A stretch of DNA of 64,000 bases. It comes from Ruminiclostridium josui JCM 17888. GTDB taxonomy: Bacteria; Bacillota; Clostridia; Acetivibrionales; DSM-1351. The notes under the pieces are model-generated. The model made no database searches, was not told the DNA's origin, and saw nothing but the letters and a program-made list of their open reading frames with translations. Below, piece after piece: positions 51,896 to 59,453 of this stretch (position 1 is the first letter of the stretch; each line of letters starts with the position of its first letter). The stretch covers positions 1,633,501 to 1,697,500 of the forward strand of contig NZ_JAGE01000001.1 of assembly GCF_000526495.1 (NCBI RefSeq), read 5' to 3'. The position numbers were made by a program, and so were the translations under genes.

Positions 51896-53884
51896 ATGAG
51901 CAAAATAGACACAGCTTGTATTAACACTATAAGGGTGTTGGCTGCAGAAGCAGTTCAAAAAGCATCTTCAGGACATCCGGGTTTGCCGCTGGGTGCAGCA
52001 CCTATAGCCTATACTGTTTGGGCAAAACATATGAAACATAATCCCAAAAACCCACAGTGGCCAAATAGAGACAGATTTGTACTCTCAGCAGGTCATGGGT
52101 CAGCAATGTTATATTCCATGCTGCATGTATTCGGTTATGATGTTTCAATGGAAGATTTGAAAAATTTCAGACAATTTAACAGTAAAACTCCGGGACATCC
52201 TGAGTACGGACATACACCGGGTGTTGAAATCACAACAGGACCTCTTGGTCAAGGTATTGCCAATGCAGTTGGTATGGCAATGGCTGAAGAATTTATGGCT
52301 GCCAAATTCAACAAGGATGGCTACAAAATAGTTGATAACTATACTTTTGCATTATCAGGTGACGGCTGTCTCATGGAAGGTGTTGCAAGCGAAGCTGCTT
52401 CACTTGCAGGTACTTTGAAACTGGGCAAGCTTATATTACTTTATGACAGCAACAATATTACTATAGAAGGAAATACAGACATAGCTTTCACCGAAGATGT
52501 TGCAAAACGTTTTGATGCATATGGTTGGCAAGTACTTAAAGTTGAAGACGGAAACAGTGTAGAGGACATCAGTGCAGCAATTGCCAAGGCAAAAGCTGAT
52601 ACAAGTGCACCTTCAATTATCATCATAAATACTCAAATCGGTTATGGCTCACCAAAAGCAGGAAGTTCTTCTGTTCACGGTGAACCTCTTGGAGAAGAAG
52701 GACTTGCAAAAACCAAGGAATTCTTGGGAATGTGCAAGGATGACTGCTTCAACGTAAGTGAAGAAGTTTCAGCTTACATGAAAGAAATCATTAATTCAGG
52801 TATAAAAGCTGAAAACGAATGGAATGAAATATTTAAGAAATATGCTGCTGAATACCCAGAGCTCGCAAATGAATGGGAAATGTGGCATACCGAAACTTAC
52901 GAAGAAATGCTGCTAAATGATGAAAACTTCTGGAAAGTTGAACCTAAAGCAAATGCAACCAGAGCAATTTCAGGAAATCTTATAAATTATCTGGCACAAA
53001 GAATCCCTAACCTTGTTGGAGGTTCTGCTGACCTTGCACCATCAAATAAAACTGCCATGAAAGGTGTTGGAGATTTCTCAGCTGAAGATTACAGCGGCAG
53101 AAACCTTCACTTTGGCGTAAGAGAACACGGAATGGCAGCTATAGCAAACGCAATGGCTGTATACGGCGGATTAAAGCTGTACTGCGCAACCTTCTTTGTG
53201 TTCACTGACTATTTGAAAGGTGCTATGAGACTTTCAGCACTTATGAAGACACCTGTAACATACGTAATGACTCATGACAGTATCGGTGTTGGAGAAGACG
53301 GACCTACTCACCAGCCAATCGAACAGTTGGCATCAATAAGAAGTATACCAAACTTCATTGATTTCAGACCTGCTGATGCAAATGAAACAGCTGCCGGTTG
53401 GTTTACAGCAGTAACAAACCAATCTTCACCTACTTGTCTGGTACTAACAAGACAAAACCTTCCTGTTCTTGACATTGACGGAAAAGTAGCTTTAAAGGGA
53501 GCATATACTCTGTTGGATTCAAAAAATGCAACTCCTGAAATAATCCTTATAGCTACAGGTTCCGAAGTACATGTAACATTAGAGGCAGGAAAGCAGCTTC
53601 AAGCTGAAGGCATCGATGCAAGAGTTGTAAGTATGCCATCAATGGAACTCTTTGAAAGACAGTCCGCCGAATACAAGGAAAGTGTGCTCCCATCATCTGT
53701 TGCTAACAGAGTAGCAGTTGAAGCAGCTTCTTCATTCGGATGGCATAAATATGTTGGATTAAAGGGCGAAATAATTTCCATAGATACCTTTGGTGCTTCA
53801 GGCCCAGCAGATCAGTTATTTAAGCACTTTGGCTTCACAACTGAAAATGTTATTGCAAAGGCAAAAGCAGTTTTGGCTAAATAA
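51896..53884 (+). CDS. tkt: Transketolase
   Basis: The 662-residue protein has full length and all domains. The thiamine diphosphate-binding N-domain includes SSGHPGLPLGAAPIAY (His for substrate), GPLGQGIANAVGMAMAE and the metal/TPP motif SGDGCLMEGVASEAASLAG (part quoted: GDGCLMEGVASEA). The PYR domain carries GVREHGMAAIANAMAVYGG and THDSIGVGEDGPTHQP, and the C-domain ends with DTFGASGPADQLF. It shuttles two-carbon units in the non-oxidative pentose phosphate pathway. GGGGAGGAC precedes the ATG. It is monocistronic. Confidence 0.97.
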   Translation: MSKIDTACINTIRVLAAEAVQKASSGHPGLPLGAAPIAYTVWAKHMKHNPKNPQWPNRDRFVLSAGHGSAMLYSMLHVFGYDVSMEDLKNFRQFNSKTPGHPEYGHTPGVEITTGPLGQGIANAVGMAMAEEFMAAKFNKDGYKIVDNYTFALSGDGCLMEGVASEAASLAGTLKLGKLILLYDSNNITIEGNTDIAFTEDVAKRFDAYGWQVLKVEDGNSVEDISAAIAKAKADTSAPSIIIINTQIGYGSPKAGSSSVHGEPLGEEGLAKTKEFLGMCKDDCFNVSEEVSAYMKEIINSGIKAENEWNEIFKKYAAEYPELANEWEMWHTETYEEMLLNDENFWKVEPKANATRAISGNLINYLAQRIPNLVGGSADLAPSNKTAMKGVGDFSAEDYSGRNLHFGVREHGMAAIANAMAVYGGLKLYCATFFVFTDYLKGAMRLSALMKTPVTYVMTHDSIGVGEDGPTHQPIEQLASIRSIPNFIDFRPADANETAAGWFTAVTNQSSPTCLVLTRQNLPVLDIDGKVALKGAYTLLDSKNATPEIILIATGSEVHVTLEAGKQLQAEGIDARVVSMPSMELFERQSAEYKESVLPSSVANRVAVEAASSFGWHKYVGLKGEIISIDTFGASGPADQLFKHFGFTTENVIAKAKAVLAK

Positions 53885-53906
53885 TTAATTCTAAACACAA
53901 TATATA

Positions 53907-53953
53907 AAAAACAACCCATGAAAAGAATATATTCTTTTCATGGGTTGTTTTTT
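53907..53953 (+). terminator. Terminator after tkt
   Basis: A 17-bp perfect stem (AACAACCCATGAAAAGA...) with a TATAT-like loop is followed by TTTTTT. Confidence 0.95.
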
Positions 53954-54093
53954 GATTGTAAAAATACTGAAAATCGAAAATTATTTATTATTATTTGATA
54001 TTTTTTTATTGACAAACGATAATAACGGATGTATATTACATTTGGATAGCGGTAAAATAAATATATATTAATAAAAAGAGGTGTCAACTATTT

Positions 54094-54564
54094 ATGGGTT
54101 TTCAGATACTTGGAAAAAAAGGGTTAAGTCAGCTTATGGAAGTACTCTGTACAGTGTTTCAGATTTTTGGTGTTATTATAATTGCCAGCTTGCCATGGAC
54201 TCTAAACTATTATCTTTTACTAAAAAATACAACTGTAGAGCCTAAAATATATTATTCCATGATAGTACTTTTAGTAATATCCGGTATTTGTGCTTTTTCA
54301 ATACTAATTCAAGCCAAAAAGGTATTGCATAATATTAATTCTAAAAGCCCTTTTACATTTGATACTGCCAACCGAATCAAGTATATATCCTACCTGTGTT
54401 TACCTGTAGCATTTGCATATATTATAGGCATATTTTTTATCCCGTCAGTATTCGTTATTCTTGTAGGACTAACCTTTTTATTCTTAGCTGCCTGCATATT
54501 TATTATCGCAGAGTTGTTCTACCAGGCAGTTAGATATAAGCAGGAAAACGATTTGACAATATAG
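54094..54564 (+). CDS. DUF2975 family membrane protein
   Basis: The 156-residue protein has four hydrophobic segments (about 15-40, 55-77, 105-128, 130-150), the layout of DUF2975 (YoaS-like) proteins. MKKKGLSQLMEVLCTVFQI-like start and the SPFTFDTANRIKYISYLCL segment (about 85-105) are diagnostic for the family. These are usually encoded beside a small XRE regulator, as here (16 bases downstream). Function is unknown; a membrane partner or sensor for the regulator is plausible. Confidence 0.75.
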   Translation: MGFQILGKKGLSQLMEVLCTVFQIFGVIIIASLPWTLNYYLLLKNTTVEPKIYYSMIVLLVISGICAFSILIQAKKVLHNINSKSPFTFDTANRIKYISYLCLPVAFAYIIGIFFIPSVFVILVGLTFLFLAACIFIIAELFYQAVRYKQENDLTI

Positions 54565-54579
54565 ATAAGGAGAAACATT

Positions 54580-54813
54580 ATGCCGATTATAGTAAATGTT
54601 GATGTAATGCTTGCAAAGAGAAAAATGAGTTCAACAGAACTAGCCGAAAAAATAGGTATAACTACAGCTAACCTATCAATATTAAAGACCAACAAGGCAA
54701 AAGCCATCAGATTTTCAACTCTTGAGGAAATATGCAAGGCTTTAAACTGCCAGCCTGGGGATATCCTTGAATACGTACCATCTGAAGAAAAAGCAGCAGA
54801 AATAGACGAATAA
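54580..54813 (+). CDS. Small XRE-family regulator (YozG-like)
   Basis: The 77-residue protein is one Cro/C1 HTH domain with little else: MLAKRKMSSTELAEKIGITT (about 8-28), then ANLSILKTNKAKAIRFSTLEEICKALNCQPGDILEYV (part: RFSTLEEICKALNCQPGD). It is the DUF2975-associated type. It probably binds DNA as a dimer and autoregulates the module. GGAGAAAC precedes the ATG. It is between the DUF2975 and DUF4173 genes and likely co-transcribed with both. Confidence 0.9.
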   Translation: MPIIVNVDVMLAKRKMSSTELAEKIGITTANLSILKTNKAKAIRFSTLEEICKALNCQPGDILEYVPSEEKAAEIDE

Positions 54814-54846
54814 ATATATTTTTAACTATTGAAAGGAGTACAACAA

Positions 54847-56418
54847 ATGGAAAATAATGACCTCATACCTGAAGCTAAAGCTTCCACACAACCCCCTCCC
54901 TATTATGCAAGTTATGTTCCAAGAAATAAAAAACCTGAATATCTTGAATTTAAATCACGTGTTACCTCATTTAAAGGATTGATAATCTCAGTCTTGAGTA
55001 TTATGTTATGTATACTGTTTTTTGAGACGATTTTTTTCCAGTCTCCGGGAATTGCTGTCCCAATATATCTTGCCGCCTTTTATTGCAGTATTTATTACTT
55101 CTTTAGAGAGAATGATACTCCACTTAATAAAGCAGCTGTACTTTTAACAATACCGGCAATGTTAATGGCAGTGAGCTTCTTTATTCATTATACTCCAAGT
55201 ACCAGATGGATTACATGGCTTACGTTAATGGGAATTATATGTATACAGCTTATACTTCTTGGTAATTATCAGATAAACGGCTTATTCTCCCTGGATGCAT
55301 TTGTTAAAGTTATTTCAAACTTATTCGCTAAGCCCTTTACTAATCTTGCAATGCCTTTCTACTCTTTTGGAATACTTAAGAACAGGAAATCTGAGACTAC
55401 CAAAAATGTATTGTACGCACTAATAGGCATAGTTGTGGCTATACCTGTTGCCGCAATTCTTATGGCCTTGTTTGTTCAAGCAGATGCTGTATTTGCTGCT
55501 TCTGTAAAAGCATTCAAAAATTTTATAGGTTTAGACTTTGACCGATTAACATTAGAATTATTCTTAGGAATTCCATCAGGTGTATTTCTTGGCGCTGCCC
55601 TTCTTGGTTTAAAATATGAAAAACATAAAGATAAAACCATAAAAAATGTTGGTAGCTGTATAGAGTCTGTTATTATCGGTACTTTCTTAACCATAATAAA
55701 TATATTTCTCATCGCTTTTGTAGGATTTCAGTTCATGTATCTCTTCGGAGGATTAGATAATATAAAAACTTCCGGAATAAGCTATGCAGAATATGCAAGG
55801 CGTGGCTTCTTCGAACTATGTACAGCATCAGCAATAATATTCGCCATTGCATTTTTTGTCATAGTTATGACTAAGAAAAAAAATGCAAAACTTTCTATAT
55901 GGATAAGTCTTGAAACAGTAATTCTATGTGCAGGTGACGGTGTACTACTTATATCTGCCGTTAAGAGAATGTTCATGTATATAAGTGCTTACGGCCTTAG
56001 TATTAGGCGTGTTTTGACACTTTGGCTTATGGCGGTAATTGGGTTATGTCTGTTATGGATGATAATAAAATGCTTCAAAATCCGATTTGCTGTTACAAAG
56101 TGGATAGGAGTTACTGTAATCATAGGAGTTTGCATATTAAGCCTGACAAACATTGAAAAAATAATTGCAGAATACAATATAGACAGTTACCTAAAGAATC
56201 CTGATGAACCATCAGTAGTATTTTATTTGAATAAATTATCCTATACAGCTGCTCCCCAACTGGAAAAGCTCTGGGATTTATCAGCCCACCAAAAAACAGA
56301 AATTAACTTTAATGAATTAGTAGAAAATAAAAAAATTCAACTTTCTGCAAGAAATAAACTATACGGCTTTACGCTGGACAGCATTGAAGCATCAAAGATA
56401 CTTAATAAATCCAAATAA
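54847..56418 (+). CDS. DUF4173 family polytopic membrane protein
   Basis: From the ATG at 54847 (GAAAGGAGTACAACAA upstream; a TTG six codons earlier was rejected) the protein has 523 residues. About 12-13 hydrophobic segments follow a short cytoplasmic N-terminus, and the C-terminal 90 residues are soluble. The RRVLTLWLMAVIGLCLLW and SYAEYARRGFFEL motifs fit the DUF4153/DUF4173 group, often found next to XRE regulators. The role is unknown, but the group is envelope-related. It is probably the output gene of this three-gene unit. Confidence 0.75.
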   Translation: MENNDLIPEAKASTQPPPYYASYVPRNKKPEYLEFKSRVTSFKGLIISVLSIMLCILFFETIFFQSPGIAVPIYLAAFYCSIYYFFRENDTPLNKAAVLLTIPAMLMAVSFFIHYTPSTRWITWLTLMGIICIQLILLGNYQINGLFSLDAFVKVISNLFAKPFTNLAMPFYSFGILKNRKSETTKNVLYALIGIVVAIPVAAILMALFVQADAVFAASVKAFKNFIGLDFDRLTLELFLGIPSGVFLGAALLGLKYEKHKDKTIKNVGSCIESVIIGTFLTIINIFLIAFVGFQFMYLFGGLDNIKTSGISYAEYARRGFFELCTASAIIFAIAFFVIVMTKKKNAKLSIWISLETVILCAGDGVLLISAVKRMFMYISAYGLSIRRVLTLWLMAVIGLCLLWMIIKCFKIRFAVTKWIGVTVIIGVCILSLTNIEKIIAEYNIDSYLKNPDEPSVVFYLNKLSYTAAPQLEKLWDLSAHQKTEINFNELVENKKIQLSARNKLYGFTLDSIEASKILNKSK

Positions 56419-56532
56419 TTTAAAGAAATAGTAATGTCTAAGCCAAAAGTAAAATAACCTTTTTTGTTGACATACCCTGTTGGTCAGTGCTATAACAGAA
56501 ATAAAACATAGATAGCAAAGGACCTACGGCTT

Positions 56533-57822
56533 ATGTATATTAACACAAATGAATTAATCCTGTACAAGTATTTTTACCGGCCTGATATTTTTGAAAACCT
56601 TTCGTGGGTTATAAACAATTATCAGAACAAAGCTTTTTCCAAGGAAAATATAAAGTCAAGGCTATACGAGGGGTTGCATAAATTAGTTGAGTTTTCAGTT
56701 GACCATGGGTTTAGCGGTAATTTGTTTCATTGTTACCTTACCTATGTTCTTATTACAAATGAGAATGCCTTTTCACGGTCTTGTGAAGTATCTGAAAAAC
56801 CAAATGGTACAATAAACCAACTGGCATTAAATGATTTCATTATATTAAAAAAATTATATGACTTTGATTTATCCTTAATAGACGAAGTTCTTCAAACCCA
56901 GTCTTTAAACATCATTAAAACTTTTACATCCTTCTACACCGCTAAAAATACAATTAATAATCTGCCGTACTTTGAAGAACTGGTAAATAGTCTATCAACA
57001 TCCCAGAATGAACATACATTCTATGAAATAATAACTGACTTTTACAAAAAGTTCGGTGTAGGAAAATTTGGGTTAAACAAAGCTTTCAGTGTTATACACT
57101 GTGATAATACCATTGAACTTAAGCCTATTACGAATACAGAACCAATACTTCTTAATGATCTTGTGGGCTATCAAATTCAAAAAAACGAGCTTGTAAAGAA
57201 CACAGAAGCTTTTGTACAGGGACGCAAAGCCAATAATGTGCTCCTGTACGGAGATAGTGGTACTGGAAAATCATCTAGTATCAAAGCTATTTTAAATGAA
57301 TACTTTAAATATGGCCTCAGAATGATTGAGGTATATAAACACCAAATGAAAGATTTGCCTCTTATTATAGAGCAAATAAAGGATAGGAAGTATAAGTTTA
57401 TAATATACATGGATGACTTGTCCTTTGAAGATTATGAAACAGATTATAAATACCTGAAGGCTGTCATAGAAGGGGGCCTTGAGGCAAAGCCAGACAACGT
57501 ACTTATATATGCTACCTCTAACAGGAGACATATTATCCGTGAGAAGTGGAGTGACAAGAACGAAAGGGATGACGACCTTCATACCAATGATACGGTTCAG
57601 GAAAAGCTTTCATTATCAGCAAGATTTGGTTTACCAATTCTGTATATAGCTCCAAACAGAAAAGAATTTCAGCAAATTGTTAAGGTACTTGCTGATAGGT
57701 ATCATATTAATATTCCTGAAGAAGAACTTTATATGGAAGCCAACCGATGGGAACTGCGAAACGGCGGTTTATCAGGAAGAACAGCTCAACATTTTATCAC
57801 ATATCTACTGGGAAGAAAATAA
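56533..57822 (+). CDS. DUF815 AAA+-type ATP-binding protein
   Basis: The 429-residue protein has an N-terminal helical region (about 1-195) and an ATPase domain with Walker A GDSGTGKSS (about 240-248), Walker B IYMDDLSFE (about 292-300), sensor-1-like YATSNRRHII and the tail motif GLSGRTAQHFITYLLG. This is the DUF815 family common in Firmicutes, sometimes called DnaA-like AAA+. Its biological role is unknown. It stands alone, about 115 bases after the DUF4173 gene, with a weak RBS (AAAGGACC) before the ATG. Confidence 0.8.
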   Translation: MYINTNELILYKYFYRPDIFENLSWVINNYQNKAFSKENIKSRLYEGLHKLVEFSVDHGFSGNLFHCYLTYVLITNENAFSRSCEVSEKPNGTINQLALNDFIILKKLYDFDLSLIDEVLQTQSLNIIKTFTSFYTAKNTINNLPYFEELVNSLSTSQNEHTFYEIITDFYKKFGVGKFGLNKAFSVIHCDNTIELKPITNTEPILLNDLVGYQIQKNELVKNTEAFVQGRKANNVLLYGDSGTGKSSSIKAILNEYFKYGLRMIEVYKHQMKDLPLIIEQIKDRKYKFIIYMDDLSFEDYETDYKYLKAVIEGGLEAKPDNVLIYATSNRRHIIREKWSDKNERDDDLHTNDTVQEKLSLSARFGLPILYIAPNRKEFQQIVKVLADRYHINIPEEELYMEANRWELRNGGLSGRTAQHFITYLLGRK

Positions 57823-57833
57823 GAACCGATAGC

Positions 57834-57857
57834 ACTGCTGTCGGTTTATTTTTAATA
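57834..57857 (+). terminator. Terminator after the DUF815 gene
   Basis: AACCGATAGC / GCTGTCGGTT with a 3-base loop, then TATTTTTA. Confidence 0.75.
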
Positions 57858-57934
57858 ATAGCTTCTAGCCAAAACATTAAATATATTATAAAATAATAGT
57901 TATTGTAATATTATGTCGCATTATGGAGGTTTTC

Positions 57935-59155
57935 ATGTCTAAAAGAATAAAGATTTTTTTATTTGCAATAATCTACACGCTAACAACATTTAGTACATTC
58001 TCTGTACAAGCATCAAAAGTTACATATTCAAAAACTCTGGAACAAATATATAAGAGTAAAGATGTTTACACAGACACGCAGAAACGCCTTAAGGAGTTTA
58101 ATAAAAATTACAGCAATATAACATATCTTTTTTCAGCAGGAAAAAGTGTACAGAAGAGAGATTTGTCAGTTATTAAAATAGGTAACGGCTCTAAAAAGAT
58201 ATTTATAAATGCAGCCCATCATCCAAGGGAGTACATAGGAACAATTCTTACACTAAACCAAATTCAAAATTTGCTGGAGGCATACACTAGTAATGGAACT
58301 ATTGACGGTCAAAAAGTCAGAAATCTTCTTGATAATCAGGTAACATTTTATTTTATGCCATTGGTAAATCCTGATGGTGTACAGATATGTATAAATGGGT
58401 CTCCATCCTATTACTTTAACGCTAATAAAGTAGACCTTAATCATAATTACGATGCACTATGGTTTAAAAAAATCACATCTACATATTCTACAGGAACTAA
58501 AGCATTCTCTGAACCTGAGACTCAGGCAGTTAGAGATTTATGTCTTAACATAGAATTTGACGTGACCCTTGCATATCATGCAGCAGGAGATATAATTTAC
58601 TGGTATTTTGGACAAGAAGGTGCAGATAAAACAAGGGACTTGGCTTACGCAAATATGTTAAAATCTACTACAGGCTACAGTCTGGTAAGTCCAGCAAACT
58701 ACAAATCATCTACTTCCGGGTTTAAAGATTGGTGTGTACAAAAATTAAAAATTCCATCCTTTACGCTTGAGATAGGGGGTAAAAGAGGTATTACAAAACC
58801 CGTAGAATGGTCATATTACAATACTATTTGGAATCAAAACAAGCTTGTTCCCGTTAGAATTGCAAAACAGCTTATGAGCCAGAAAAAGTTTATTAGCGAT
58901 AAGAATACCACCCTAATATATAAAAGCAATTTGTTCCGTCAAGGACAGATACTATCTATAAATGGAAAGCAATACATTGCCGAGAAAGATGTAACCTTAC
59001 TAACAGGAATAATACCCGAAAGCCAAAAAGAAGAACTTAATGAAACAGCAATTTATATAAACAAAATACCATATATAAACCTGGAAACCCTGGCAAAATG
59101 TTTGAATCTAAACTTCAGGTTTGAAAAATCCTCAAATACGGTTTATATTTCATAA
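57935..59155 (+). CDS. Secreted M14 zinc carboxypeptidase with copper-amine-oxidase-like C-domain
   Basis: The 406-residue protein starts at ATG 57935 (GGAGG ten bases before; an ATG 12 bases earlier contains that RBS). A signal peptide ends near VQAS (about 26-28). The M14 domain has HPREYIG with zinc ligands His96 and Glu99, YFNANKVDLNHNYD where Arg of the usual NRN becomes His, TLAYHAAGD (third zinc ligand, about 214) and TLEIGGKRG with catalytic Glu near 278. The last 100 residues resemble a copper-amine-oxidase N-domain (YINLETLAKCLNLNFRFE). Relatives cut D-Glu-diaminopimelate links in peptidoglycan, so wall turnover or spore maturation is likely. Confidence 0.85.
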   Translation: MSKRIKIFLFAIIYTLTTFSTFSVQASKVTYSKTLEQIYKSKDVYTDTQKRLKEFNKNYSNITYLFSAGKSVQKRDLSVIKIGNGSKKIFINAAHHPREYIGTILTLNQIQNLLEAYTSNGTIDGQKVRNLLDNQVTFYFMPLVNPDGVQICINGSPSYYFNANKVDLNHNYDALWFKKITSTYSTGTKAFSEPETQAVRDLCLNIEFDVTLAYHAAGDIIYWYFGQEGADKTRDLAYANMLKSTTGYSLVSPANYKSSTSGFKDWCVQKLKIPSFTLEIGGKRGITKPVEWSYYNTIWNQNKLVPVRIAKQLMSQKKFISDKNTTLIYKSNLFRQGQILSINGKQYIAEKDVTLLTGIIPESQKEELNETAIYINKIPYINLETLAKCLNLNFRFEKSSNTVYIS

Positions 59156-59163
59156 ATAAAATA

Positions 59164-59205
59164 TAGGACCCTCATTATAAATTTATATAAATGAGGGTTT
59201 TTTTA
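59164..59205 (+). terminator. Terminator after the M14 peptidase gene
   Basis: CCCTCATTTATA / TATAAATGAGGG-type stem (59169 onward), followed by TTTTTTTATTA. Confidence 0.85.
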
Positions 59206-59277
59206 TTATAAGTTTTGGTATCTATCTTGGTATATATGGTAATAATATTTATAAGTTAATATGAAAGGAGTAATTAT

Positions 59278-59385
59278 ATGGGAGACAAAGGTAGTACAAA
59301 AAAAGCCCCAAAAATGACAAAAAAAGAGGCGAGAGCAGCGAAAATAGCTGCTAGAAACAATAAGTCCAGCGAAGAAAACTCATAA
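59278..59385 (+). CDS. Unannotated 35-residue basic protein
   Basis: A short ORF (MGDKGSTKKAPKMTKKEARA..., ending in SSEENS) follows GAAAGGAG by seven bases and ends in TAA at 59383. It is Lys/Arg/Ala-rich and has no hydrophobic stretch, so it is probably a nucleic-acid- or ribosome-associated peptide or a small spore protein. A strong hairpin follows 18 bases after the stop, which supports a real gene. I recognise no family. Confidence 0.7.
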   Translation: MGDKGSTKKAPKMTKKEARAAKIAARNNKSSEENS

Positions 59386-59401
59386 AAAACCTTTCTATTA
59401 A

Positions 59402-59452
59402 AGTGAACCCTCGCTTGTGATATATACTACCACAAGTCGGGTTCATTTTTTA
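59402..59452 (+). terminator. Terminator after the 35-residue ORF
   Basis: TGAACCC / GGGTTCA and CTTGTG / CACAAG form a two-part stem, followed by ATTTTTTAT. It may also act for helD from the other strand, though the T run there is weak. Confidence 0.8.
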
Positions 59453-59453
59453 T

